Shown here piece by piece: positions 1 to 6,002 of a DNA stretch of 7,840 nt. The first letter of the stretch is position 1. Each line of letters begins with the position of its first letter. This DNA is from CAYPKG01 sp964411275 (GTDB taxonomy: Bacteria; Bacillota; Clostridia; Christensenellales; CAG-138). A program made the translations under genes and the position numbers. The stretch lies in the NCBI GenBank assembly GCA_964411275.1, contig CAYPKG010000066.1, positions 1-7,840 on the forward strand. Reading direction: 5' to 3'. The notes below the pieces were generated by a model. It was not told the DNA's origin. It saw nothing but the letters and a program-made list of their open reading frames with translations, and did not search any database.

Positions 1-80
1 TTCTGTCTTGGCTCGATTTTTTTATTTTCTTGGGCGCGCTTACTGCTACAGCCCCATAGGTCACAATCAGGGCGAGATCA

Positions 81-980
81 TTATTCGCTCAACAGCCGAA
101 TATAGTGATTTGCCTCCCGCAGTACGTGATCCGCTAAGAGCGGCAATATCACGGACTGGATATCACAATTCAAAATTCCCTTCGTCCCTGCCGCCTTGAA
201 TTGCCGAAACTGCACTGTTTCTTTCAACGCGCTATTCGTCTGCTCCCGCATGGCGATATCGTTGTTTCGTTGCGACTGTGCGAGCAGCCTTTGATAATCC
301 TTCGCAAAATCATCCGACGCTTTGATCAGCGCCTCCTCCGTGGGGTCCAGCAGGCCTCTGATGAACAGGGCGTGCTCCATCATGATCCTGTTCCAAAACT
401 GCTCCGTCCGGCGCATAAAACGGTCCTCCAGGGGCCGCCCGCCCTCCAGTTGCAGCACATAGCTTTGATACAACCTCGCCTCCCGCAGGATATGCTTGAC
501 CAGCAGCGGATAATTCATCGTAAACATCTGGCAGGAACCGACATCTTTGATGATCCGCTCCTTAAGCCTGATCAGCCTGTCAAGCAATTGCAATGCTATC
601 TGGTTGATCCGCCTTACCCGGCGCACTAGCTCCGGCCGGATGGCGGCGTTGCCACAGGCTAGGTTCAGTTCAAGATTTGTTATGTCCCTGTTGATGGCGA
701 TACCGGTAAATTTCTCTGTCTGCTGCTCTGCACGCAACGTAAACTCCGTTACGATTTCGCCGGAGCGCAGCACCTTCTCCCGGACAAGCCCGTTCGCCAG
801 GCGGACAGCCTCCAGTAGAAGCTCTTCAAACCTTATCTTCAGTTGATCCGCTTCCCGTGCGAACGCGGCGTTGACCGGGGTAAAGCCCGCCTCTAAAAAT
901 AGCGAGTGTTCCTTCATAATCCGCGCGAAAAACAGGTGCAGCTCCAGGGATGAGATGATATATTGACGCGTATGGTCCAT
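81..980 (-). CDS. DUF2935 family protein (duplicated hemerythrin-like four-helix domain)
   Basis: The product is 299 aa, cytosolic, all-helical and without signal peptide. It consists of two similar halves. Near the start of each is an R-I-M-x-E-H-x-L-F motif (R20-F28 with E24/H25; R198-F206 with E202/H203). Near the end of each is an H-x-L-R-E-A motif (H163-A168; H285-A290). The paired Glu/His residues are what one expects of metal-ligand positions in DUF2935 proteins, which have a ferritin/hemerythrin-like fold; the exact function of the family is not established, and iron or oxygen handling is inference. The length is near the family norm (about 270-300 aa). The start at 980 is chosen because TAAGGAGG ends 8 nt upstream of the ATG and homology begins there. 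The same frame stays open further upstream, but that extension runs antisense into the PhzF gene and is not credible. No clear promoter was found in the 240 bp before it, so read-through from phzF is possible. The 80 bp after its stop hold nothing I recognise. Confidence 0.9.
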   Translation of the reverse strand: MDHTRQYIISSLELHLFFARIMKEHSLFLEAGFTPVNAAFAREADQLKIRFEELLLEAVRLANGLVREKVLRSGEIVTEFTLRAEQQTEKFTGIAINRDITNLELNLACGNAAIRPELVRRVRRINQIALQLLDRLIRLKERIIKDVGSCQMFTMNYPLLVKHILREARLYQSYVLQLEGGRPLEDRFMRRTEQFWNRIMMEHALFIRGLLDPTEEALIKASDDFAKDYQRLLAQSQRNNDIAMREQTNSALKETVQFRQFKAAGTKGILNCDIQSVILPLLADHVLREANHYIRLLSE

Positions 981-1159
981 ACAACGTTCCTCCTTATTGC
1001 TCAAAATACAGCATTCTGCCATAGTGCATAGTATGTTTTGCGGCACCGCATTGCGCCAGAATGAGACAATCTTTAGAAAACCCTGAATGCCCTGGGTAAA
1101 ATCCTTGATCTCATAGGGCGCAATCCGCAGGGAATTAAAGCTTTGCCTGTGACATAACA

Positions 1160-1184
1160 GCGGCCCGGGACAATCCCGGGCCGC
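1160..1184 (-). terminator. GC-rich perfect hairpin after phzF (terminator-like)
   Basis: An 11-bp perfect stem GCGGCCCGGGA / TCCCGGGCCGC closes on a 3-nt loop (caa). It lies 35 bp beyond the phzF stop codon and before the DUF2935 gene on the same strand. On the minus strand the stem is followed by TGTTATGTC, which is only a weak U-tract, so it may be an mRNA-stabilising hairpin or leaky terminator rather than an efficient Rho-independent one. Confidence 0.5.
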
Positions 1185-1219
1185 AGCTATGTTACATCCT
1201 TTTCGTATCACGTTTTCCC

Positions 1220-2011
1220 TTAACCTGGCGTTTCGCCGCCGATAAAGAGCTCGGCGATGGAATAGATGGCCGCCTTGCCCGCAAGTTTGACCCTGCCGTT
1301 CTCCATCCGGCAATAGAGCATCCCGCCGCGTTGGGACGCCTGGTATGCCACAAGGCTGTCCTTTTTCAATTTGCTCGCCCAATAGGGGATGATGTGGCAA
1401 TGTCCGGAGCCGCAAACCGGGTCCTCCACCACCTGGAGCTTCGGGGCAAAGCTGCGGGACACGCAATCAATTTCCTTTCCCTGCGCCGTCACATGCTGCA
1501 GCAGGCCGGGAAGCGCCGCGAGCTTATTCATGTCCGGGTTAAGGCCCCGCACGGTTTCTTCTTCTTCAAATACGCATAAGAGGTCCCTGCCTAGGTATGC
1601 CTCTTTTGGCACAGCGCCCATAGCCTCGATCATGTCCTGACTTACGGGAACGGGCTTCATTTCATATGCGGGAAAGTCCATTTCATAAAGACCGTCCCGC
1701 TTTATCACGGTAAGCTCCCCGCTCATTGTGTTGAATGTCACATCGGCCATGCCTTGACATTCATACGACATCAGTACATGTGCTGTGGCCAGCGTAGCAT
1801 GCCCGCATAGGTCGATTTCGCCGCCGGGCGTAAACCAGCGCAGGCGGTAGCCGCCGCCCTCTGGCACAGCGAACGCCGTTTCGGAAAGGTTGTTCTCTCT
1901 CGTGATTTTCATCATAGTTTCGTCTGGAAGCCAGCTGTCCATCACCAGCACGGCGGCAGGGTTGCCGGAAAAGACCTTGTCGGTAAACGCATCCACCACA
2001 TACTGCTTCAT
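1220..2011 (-). CDS. PhzF family phenazine biosynthesis-like isomerase
   Basis: The 263-aa product has the full PhzF/diaminopimelate-epimerase-like fold signature. It opens with YVVDAFT and F-x-GNPAAV (about 4-22). The NLSETAF motif contains the catalytic Glu (E44) known in PhzF. RWFTPGGEIDLCGHATLA follows (58-75), and the second-domain motif is DPVCGSGH (197-204). PhzF proper isomerises a dihydro-hydroxyanthranilate intermediate, but most relatives outside phenazine clusters have unknown substrates. No phenazine genes are nearby, so the substrate is unassigned. The start at 2011 is preferred because GAGGAGGG lies 7 nt upstream of the ATG; an in-frame GTG at 2038 would add nine residues but lacks a comparable site. 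The length matches the family (about 260-300 aa). A strong promoter lies upstream (2079-2107) and a GC hairpin downstream. Confidence 0.92.
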   Translation of the reverse strand: MKQYVVDAFTDKVFSGNPAAVLVMDSWLPDETMMKITRENNLSETAFAVPEGGGYRLRWFTPGGEIDLCGHATLATAHVLMSYECQGMADVTFNTMSGELTVIKRDGLYEMDFPAYEMKPVPVSQDMIEAMGAVPKEAYLGRDLLCVFEEEETVRGLNPDMNKLAALPGLLQHVTAQGKEIDCVSRSFAPKLQVVEDPVCGSGHCHIIPYWASKLKKDSLVAYQASQRGGMLYCRMENGRVKLAGKAAIYSIAELFIGGETPG

Positions 2012-2078
2012 GCAGGAGCCCTCCTCGGTTTTACTCACGGAACGTACCCATTATACCATAATTGTGAAGCGATTATCT

Positions 2079-2107
2079 ATTATACCGTCTTTTAAAACTT
2101 TTGCCAA
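2079..2107 (-). promoter_or_regulatory. Sigma-A-type promoter of phzF
   Basis: Read on the minus strand, TTGGCA (2107-2102) is followed after 17 nt by a perfect TATAAT (2084-2079). The predicted start is about 2072, giving a leader of roughly 60 nt. A second perfect TATAAT preceded by GG (2055-2050) lies 29 bp downstream but has no good -35 element; it may be an alternative start. Confidence 0.75.
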
Positions 2108-2119
2108 TACTCGATATTT

Positions 2120-2135
2120 TGTTGTAATAACAACA
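2120..2135. promoter_or_regulatory. Operator-like dyad TGTTGT-AATA-ACAACA (Crp/Fnr-like geometry)
   Basis: A perfect 6+4+6 inverted repeat is centred at 2127.5 in the intergenic region between the divergent phzF and Fe-S genes. Relative to a start at about 2169 (7 nt past the -10 TATACT) its centre is at -41.5, the classic position of a class II Crp/Fnr activator. The half-sites resemble but do not equal known FNR (TTGAT-N4-ATCAA) sites. Regulator identity is inference. Confidence 0.45.
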
Positions 2136-2137
2136 GA

Positions 2138-2162
2138 TTGCCCCAGGGAAATCCTGTATACT
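2138..2162 (+). promoter_or_regulatory. Probable activator-dependent promoter of the Fe-S protein gene
   Basis: A good -10, TATACT (2157-2162), lies 22 bp before the coding region. No -35 is present at 17 bp: the nearest, TTGCCC (2138-2143), is only 13 bp away. A -10 without a proper -35 but with a dyad at -41.5 fits an activator-dependent promoter. Confidence 0.5.
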
Positions 2163-2184
2163 GTAATATGAAACAAAGAAAGGC

Positions 2185-2880
2185 ATGGTGAGAGATGTGT
2201 TAAGAAAAATTATTACAATCGATAAAGAAAAATGTAACGGCTGCGGGCTATGTGTCACAGCCTGCCACGAGGGGGCCATCGGCATGGTGGACGGCAAGGC
2301 GGAGCTCCTTCGGGACGATTACTGCGACGGATTGGGAGACTGCCTTCCCGTCTGTCCCACAGACGCCATCTCGTTTGAAGAGCGGGAAGCCCTGCCCTAC
2401 AACGAAGCTGAAGTAAAAAAGAACATGGAAAAGCTGCCCTGCGGATGCCCTGGCACCCATGCGAAAGCCATCACAAGAGAACCCGCCGCAGCGTCCAGCC
2501 GGGGGCCGGTTGCCAGTGAGCTGCGCCAGTGGCCGGTGCAGATCAAGCTTGTGCCTGTCAACGCCCCGTATTTTGAAAACGCAAACCTCTTGGTAGCCGC
2601 GGACTGCACGGCATACGCCTATGGTAATTTCCACAGCGAATTCATGCGCAATAAAATCTGTGTCATCGGCTGCCCAAAGCTGGACGAGGGCGACTACAGC
2701 GAAAAGCTGACCGCTATCCTCACCTCCAACAATATCCGCTCAGTCACCGTGGTGCGCATGGAGGTGCCCTGCTGCGGCGGCATTGAAAACGCGGTGAAGA
2801 CTGCGCTTAAAAACAGCGACAAATTCATTCCCTGGCGGGTTGTGACCATTTCCACCAGCGGCGAAATACTGGAGGATTGA
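2185..2880 (+). CDS. 4Fe-4S dicluster (polyferredoxin-like) protein
   Basis: The product is 231 aa and soluble. The N-terminal domain has C17-x2-C20-x2-C23-x3-C27, a standard 4Fe-4S motif, then C47-x5-C53-x3-C57-P, an altered second motif that lacks the usual first cysteines. C86 and C88 (LPCGCPG) may complete it. After a low-complexity Ala/Arg linker (about 95-112), a C-terminal domain contains VAADCTAYAYG (C141), CVIGCPKLDE (C159, C163) and VPCCGG (C196, C197), probably further redox or metal ligands. Proteins of this type are widespread in anaerobes and often sit near hybrid-cluster-protein or Crp/Fnr genes, but their reaction is not established; electron transfer is the likely role. ATG 2185 follows AAAGG by only 1 nt. 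The GTG at 2197, which would give MLRKIITID, is a serious alternative start, since that N-terminus looks like the family's usual one. Confidence 0.88.
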   Translation: MVRDVLRKIITIDKEKCNGCGLCVTACHEGAIGMVDGKAELLRDDYCDGLGDCLPVCPTDAISFEEREALPYNEAEVKKNMEKLPCGCPGTHAKAITREPAAASSRGPVASELRQWPVQIKLVPVNAPYFENANLLVAADCTAYAYGNFHSEFMRNKICVIGCPKLDEGDYSEKLTAILTSNNIRSVTVVRMEVPCCGGIENAVKTALKNSDKFIPWRVVTISTSGEILED

Positions 2881-2907
2881 TCGATTAGAGCATCTTGTTA
2901 TGTGACC

Positions 2908-2937
2908 CCATCGACAAAGTCTTCGCTTTGTCGATGG
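2908..2937. repeat. 12-bp perfect hairpin with UUCG-like loop
   Basis: The stem CCATCGACAAAG / CTTTGTCGATGG closes on TCTTCG, 28 bp after the Fe-S gene's stop. No T-run follows on either strand, so it is a poor intrinsic terminator. The core CAAAGTCTTCG (2915-2925) recurs on the opposite strand in a hairpin at 5728-5748, suggesting a dispersed palindromic repeat family. Confidence 0.6.
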
Positions 2938-2943
2938 CCAAAA

Positions 2944-2979
2944 CCGGCGCCGCCGCAGAACACAGTGCGGCGGCGCCGG
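2944..2979 (-). terminator. Rho-independent terminator of the Cys-rich peptide gene
   Basis: A 13-bp perfect GC stem CCGGCGCCGCCGC / GCGGCGGCGCCGG with a 10-nt loop is followed on the minus strand by TTTTGG. It lies 28 bp past the stop of the small peptide gene at 3008-3073. It may also stop plus-strand transcripts of the Fe-S gene, although no T-run follows on that side. Confidence 0.6.
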
Positions 2980-3007
2980 CCGTATTGGATCAGAATATTG
3001 TTTTATA

Positions 3008-3073
3008 TTAGTCGCAATTCCGGCACCGGTTGCAACCGCAGCCGCAGCCGCATCTATTAAAGCAATTAAACAT
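3008..3073 (-). CDS. 21-aa cysteine-rich small peptide
   Basis: The translation is MFNCFNRCGCGCGC followed by NRCRNCD: seven Cys in 21 residues, with alternating C-G and C-x2-C spacing. A strong AAAGGAG lies 7 nt before the ATG, a hairpin plus TTTT terminator follows, and a TATAAT-like -10 lies about 110 bp upstream, so it has the trimmings of an independent gene. The spacing suggests metal binding (a metallothionein-like knot) or a disulfide-rich coat or secreted peptide; no signal sequence or membrane segment is present. Tiny Cys/Gly-rich proteins are common among spore-coat-associated proteins of Firmicutes, but that link is inference. It is too short for ordinary gene finders. A longer overlapping minus-strand frame (2740-3132) lacks a ribosome site and is rejected. 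Confidence 0.6.
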   Translation of the reverse strand: MFNCFNRCGCGCGCNRCRNCD

Positions 3074-3107
3074 AGTAACTCTCCTTTCGCGCATTTAGCC
3101 AGTGGCC

Positions 3108-3165
3108 TGAAACGGCTTTGGGAGAAAGCCATATGGGAAGTGAACCGAGTTTTTACGCCGTTTCA
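3108..3165 (-). promoter_or_regulatory. Inverted repeat in the leader of the Cys-rich peptide gene
   Basis: The 9-bp arms TGAAACGGC (3108-3116) and GCCGTTTCA (3157-3165) can pair across a 40-nt loop in the predicted 5' leader. The ribosome site (3081-3084) lies outside the stem. The function is unknown; it could be an RNA fold or the remains of an operator. Confidence 0.3.
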
Positions 3166-3182
3166 ACGCAACCACTATTACA

Positions 3183-3188
3183 ATTATA
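3183..3188 (-). promoter_or_regulatory. Candidate -10 element for the Cys-rich peptide gene
   Basis: Minus-strand CATATAAT contains a perfect TATAAT (3188-3183) but lacks a matching -35 TTGACA at 17 bp (TCACAC is there). CATATAAT also resembles the -10 of mother-cell sporulation sigma factors. That would suit a coat-type peptide but is a weak guess. Confidence 0.35.
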
Positions 3189-3311
3189 TGAGCGGCTGCT
3201 TCTATGTGTGACAGTCCATACATCATTTTTCAATGGCACCCACATATAAATGATATATGCAGGCAGCGCCGCCTGGCGATCCGCGTACCGCCCGCGCAGT
3301 GACCCCGGCGT

Positions 3312-4040
3312 TTATCCCAGATTTTTAAGTTTGTTTGGGCCGTATATCACGGTTAGGTCCGGATGCATTTGCAAGATGGACGCCGGCACCTCTGGCGTCA
3401 CAGGGCCAGTAAGAGCCTTTTCCAATATATCCATCTTCTCCTCGCCATAGGCCAATAGCAGTATTTTTTTCGCCTGCAGGATGGGGCGAAGGCCCATGGT
3501 CAGCGCCCGGGTGGGCACCTGATCCCTGCGTTCAAAAAACCGGGCGTTGGCCTCGATGGTGGAGGCGCTCAGCGTCGCCACATGGGTTCCGGTATCGAAC
3601 GCGTCACTCGGCTCGTTGAAGCCGATATGGCCGTTATGGCCGATGCCCAGCAACTGCAAATCCACGCCGCCCAGGGCTTTGATGCGCGCGTCATAGGCCA
3701 CGCACTCATTAGCAAGGTCATCGGCAAGGCCGTCGGGTAAAAACGTGCGGGCAGGATCGATGTTGATTTCACAAAACAGGTTTTGTTCCATGAATTGCCG
3801 ATAGCTTTGTGGGTCTTTGGATGAAAGTCCGCAATACTCATCCAGATTGACTGTGGTCACCTCTGAAAAATCCAAGTCGCCCTTGCGGTACCGCTCAATC
3901 AGCTGCCGGTACGCGCCAACCGGGGTGGAGCCTGTGGCAAGGCCCAGTACTGCCCGGGGGTTTCCAACCACCACTGCCGATATTATGTTTGCGGCCTGCC
4001 GGCTGACGGCCTCATAGCTGTCATAACAAAATACTCTCAT
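3312..4040 (-). CDS. nagB: Glucosamine-6-phosphate deaminase
   Basis: The 242-aa enzyme converts glucosamine-6-phosphate to fructose-6-phosphate and ammonia, feeding amino sugars from cell wall or chitin into glycolysis. Visible motifs are LGLATGSTPVGAY (phosphate-binding loop, 32-44), NLDEY (D67, equivalent to the catalytic base D72 of E. coli NagB) and GIGHNGHIGFNEP (132-144; N136, H138, E143). Asn at the second catalytic position is normal for Bacillus-type NagB. The length fits the short Gram-positive form, which lacks the E. coli allosteric C-terminal extension. Start 4040 is supported by GGGAGGG 5 nt upstream of the ATG. The gene stands alone: neither nagA nor a PTS gene is adjacent, and it diverges from the BMP transporter operon. 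Its own promoter is at 4081-4110. I see no convincing terminator after it. Confidence 0.95.
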   Translation of the reverse strand: MRVFCYDSYEAVSRQAANIISAVVVGNPRAVLGLATGSTPVGAYRQLIERYRKGDLDFSEVTTVNLDEYCGLSSKDPQSYRQFMEQNLFCEINIDPARTFLPDGLADDLANECVAYDARIKALGGVDLQLLGIGHNGHIGFNEPSDAFDTGTHVATLSASTIEANARFFERRDQVPTRALTMGLRPILQAKKILLLAYGEEKMDILEKALTGPVTPEVPASILQMHPDLTVIYGPNKLKNLG

Positions 4041-4080
4041 ATTTTCCCTCCCACATATTAACTGAATTTAACTGTGTTAT

Positions 4081-4110
4081 AGTATATCCGTTCAGATAGA
4101 CAGACTGCAA
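4081..4110 (-). promoter_or_regulatory. Probable promoter of nagB
   Basis: Minus-strand TTGCAG (4110-4105) and TATACT (4086-4081) are separated by 18 bp. The predicted start is near 4074, giving a 34-nt leader that contains the nagB ribosome site. Confidence 0.55.
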
Positions 4111-4134
4111 CCTGAAATTCCGCGGAGTATCAGG
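4111..4134. promoter_or_regulatory. Operator-like palindrome upstream of nagB
   Basis: A 24-bp imperfect palindrome (10 of 12 positions symmetric), CCTGA...TCCGCGGA...TCAGG, abuts the nagB -35 on its upstream side, centred about -48.5 from the predicted start. It could be a regulator site for amino-sugar control, but it does not match a motif I know. Confidence 0.3.
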
Positions 4135-4262
4135 AAATCCGCCGCCCTTCCCTTTTTGAAAAGTCTACGCCGCTGTTGCCATGGTTATGAATGTCGCCGA
4201 GTCCTCCTGCTGCTCCCCTATACACCGATGTTAAGCACAGAATATATCAGACCCTATCGCGA

Positions 4263-4291
4263 TTGACATATTTATGCAAATCTACTAAGAT
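4263..4291 (+). promoter_or_regulatory. Distal promoter of the BMP operon
   Basis: A perfect TTGACA (4263-4268), a 17-bp spacer and TAAGAT (4286-4291). If used, it gives a long leader of about 250 nt before the lipoprotein gene, with room for regulation. Confidence 0.5.
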
Positions 4292-4460
4292 AATAACAAT
4301 AAGCAAGAATTGGTTCTAATGAGAGCCCATCCCCGGTTGATACAAATGTGTGTTGTGTGCGCCAGGGCCCAGCAGATAACGGCGCGGGTTATACTACCTT
4401 CGCATTTCCCCTCTAATCCTGAACGGGGTATTCAAACATTTGATGTCACAATACTTTATA

Positions 4461-4489
4461 TTTACAAAACATAGATTATCAAATAAAAT
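4461..4489 (+). promoter_or_regulatory. Proximal promoter of the BMP operon
   Basis: TTTACA (4461-4466), a 17-bp spacer and TAAAAT (4484-4489): five of six matches in each box. The start would be near 4496, giving a leader of about 50 nt. This is the better candidate for the main promoter. Confidence 0.6.
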
Positions 4490-4546
4490 ATTAACATACA
4501 TCCACATTTGGTACCATCTCACAATCAAAAAAGGAAGATATAACAA

Positions 4547-5629
4547 ATGAAGAGGACACTATCACTTTTGCTCGTCGCAATGCTGCTGATGGCAATGGTT
4601 ACTGCCTGCGCAGAGCCCCCCGCAGAGCCAGCACCCGCTGCCGAACCTGCACCCGCTGCCGACCCCGCACCCGCTGCCGACCCCGCACCCGAACCCGCTG
4701 CGGAGCCTGAACCCGCCGCTGCAGAACCCGATTATTCCGGAAAAAAGGTTGTGGCGCTGCTTTCCGGCGTCATTACCGATGGCGGCTGGAACTCCACCGG
4801 TTACAACTGCGCCATGAACCTCAAGGAGAAATTTGGCGTACAAGCCGACTATGTGGAAAGCATTGCGGTCTCCGACATGGAGGAATACCTTCGGATGTAC
4901 GCAGACGACGCCTATGACATGATCATCGTCCACGGTTCCCAGTTTGTGGACAACGTCAAAAACGTGGCCACAGACTATCCCGACGTGGCGTTCTGCATCT
5001 CCTACGGCGATGAGGACGTGTCCGACGGCATGACCAACGTCGGCTGCATCGGCCCGAAAAACATGGGCATCCTCATCGGCGCGGTGATGGGTATCCTCAC
5101 GGAAAATAACTATGTCTGTTTCCTGGGAGGCGAGGAGAACCTCTCCATCAGCAACGTGGTCATCGGCATTGAAGACGGCGTTAAAATCACGAACCCCGAT
5201 TGCAAGGTGGTCACCGGGTACATCGGCACTTTGACCGACTCCAGCATGGCCAAGGAGCGCACCTTGCAGTACATCGCGGACGGTGTAGACGTGGTTTCCG
5301 GAAGCGCCAACTCGGCACAGCTGGGTATCCTTGAGGCCGCTGCCGACAAGGGCATTTACGCCCTGGGCTTCAACGCGGACCAGTACTCCATTCAGCCCGA
5401 CGCGGTGGTATTGAGCGTATTGCGCGCGTATCCCACGCTGTATGAAAACGTGTTCAAGAGCATAGTGGACGGCAGCTTCAACGGCGGCCAGTATGCTTAT
5501 GGCCTGAAGGATGGCGGCACCATCGTTTCCGAGTGGCACGGCTGGGATGAAAAGCTGCCCAAGGAAAAGGTTGACGCCATCAATAAAGTAGTGGAAGACC
5601 TGTTTGCCGGTGTGTACGGCGATTATTAA
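4547..5629 (+). CDS. BMP family ABC transporter substrate-binding lipoprotein
   Basis: The 360-aa lipoprotein binds the transported substrate outside the membrane. Residues 1-20 are a lipoprotein signal peptide (positive KR, hydrophobic core, MVTA-C lipobox; C21 becomes the lipidated N-terminus). Residues 22-63 are a Pro/Ala/Glu/Asp linker built from repeats. From 66 on comes the BMP/PnrA domain: VVALLSGVITDGGWNSTGY, a periplasmic-binding fold with IGPKNMGILIGAVMG (168-182), and GFNADQYS (274-281), close to the family's D-Q motif. BMP relatives (TmpC/PnrA, NupN) bind purine nucleosides, so nucleoside uptake is likely; the exact ligand is open. The start follows AAGGAAG by about 9 nt. It is the first gene of an operon with two permeases, but a 469-bp hairpin-rich gap follows, suggesting that its expression is set apart from, and higher than, that of the permeases. 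Confidence 0.93.
   Translation: MKRTLSLLLVAMLLMAMVTACAEPPAEPAPAAEPAPAADPAPAADPAPEPAAEPEPAAAEPDYSGKKVVALLSGVITDGGWNSTGYNCAMNLKEKFGVQADYVESIAVSDMEEYLRMYADDAYDMIIVHGSQFVDNVKNVATDYPDVAFCISYGDEDVSDGMTNVGCIGPKNMGILIGAVMGILTENNYVCFLGGEENLSISNVVIGIEDGVKITNPDCKVVTGYIGTLTDSSMAKERTLQYIADGVDVVSGSANSAQLGILEAAADKGIYALGFNADQYSIQPDAVVLSVLRAYPTLYENVFKSIVDGSFNGGQYAYGLKDGGTIVSEWHGWDEKLPKEKVDAINKVVEDLFAGVYGDY
4631..4691 (+). repeat. 18-bp tandem repeat encoding the lipoprotein linker
   Basis: Three 18-bp units (4631-4648, 4649-4666, 4667-4684), each GCACCCGCTGCCGA plus 4 variable bases, and a partial fourth unit encode a hexapeptide repeat of the form APAA(E/D)P. The last two full units are identical. The in-frame length allows the linker to grow or shrink by slippage without frameshift. 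Confidence 0.85.
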
Positions 5630-5643
5630 TTTCAGGTAAAACG

Positions 5644-5671
5644 GCAGTACCGCGGCTAAGCCGCGGTACTT
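5644..5671. repeat. 28-bp boundary palindrome, copy 1
   Basis: AGTACCGCGGC-TAA-GCCGCGGTACT with flanking GC and T lies 14 bp after the lipoprotein stop. It is identical over 28 bp to the copy at 6003-6030. It lacks a T-run, so as a terminator it would be weak. Confidence 0.85.
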
Positions 5672-5957
5672 GAAACTGTAGGAAAAGTCCTTTGGGGATT
5701 ATCAAGGGGTCGTAACCCCTTAGGGTGGTCAAAGTCGAAGACTTTGACATAGAACCTTACTGAAATCCCCGAAATCCAATGATTTCGGGGGGATGTTCAG
5801 CCGAATTCGGCGACACACCCCAGGGTGCCCTCTCTTGCCGCCTTGCGGCAATTCACCTTGTGTGCGGCGAATTCGGAACCAATTTTCATTAGAAAATTGG
5901 GTACTTTGCACGTTTTGATGACCGTGAGACATAGTCGAACAATCAAAACGTGAACCC

Positions 5958-5996
5958 TCAAAAAAGCGCAAGCGCGCAGCAGCGGCGTTTTTTTGA
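5958..5996 (+). terminator. Terminator-like stem with A6/T7 flanks
   Basis: TCAAAAAAGCGC (5958-5969) pairs with GCGTTTTTTTGA (5985-5996), a GC-topped stem whose arms carry A6 and T7. This is the layout of a bidirectional Rho-independent terminator. It would end lipoprotein transcripts and limit read-through to the permeases. Confidence 0.55.
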
Positions 5997-6002
5997 CACG
6001 CT

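Larger units (their letters stand above)
4041..4546. other. Intergenic region between divergent nagB and BMP operon
   Basis: This 506-bp AT-rich region has no credible gene. From left to right it holds the nagB leader and promoter with an adjacent palindrome (to 4134). A stretch without recognisable signals follows (4135-4262), then a distal plus-strand promoter (4263-4291), a leader of about 160 nt with only weak hairpin potential (ATAAC/GTTAT at 4376-4392), and a proximal promoter (4461-4489). I looked for a purine riboswitch before the putative nucleoside transporter and did not find its conserved core. Confidence 0.6.

Noticed and set aside
981..1466. N-terminal extension of the DUF2935 frame to position 1466
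   Set aside because: It runs antisense through phzF, has no DUF2935 similarity, and a strong ribosome site marks the start at 980.
2012..2038. GTG start of phzF at 2038
   Set aside because: The added nine residues are not family-like, and GAGGAGGG sits inside this stretch at proper distance from the ATG at 2011.
2740..3132. 130-aa minus-strand reading frame
   Set aside because: It overlaps the Fe-S gene antisense, crosses the terminator hairpins, and has no ribosome site; the 21-aa peptide lies in another frame with good signals.
4298..4546. Purine riboswitch upstream of the BMP lipoprotein
   Set aside because: The conserved junction and loop sequences of the purine aptamer are not found in the leader.
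4631..4691. CRISPR-like short repeat
   Set aside because: The units are contiguous without spacers and are in-frame coding sequence.
4562..5539. 325-aa minus-strand reading frame opposite the lipoprotein
   Set aside because: It is a shadow of codon bias: its Gly/Ser/Cys repeats are the complement of the Pro/Ala linker repeats.
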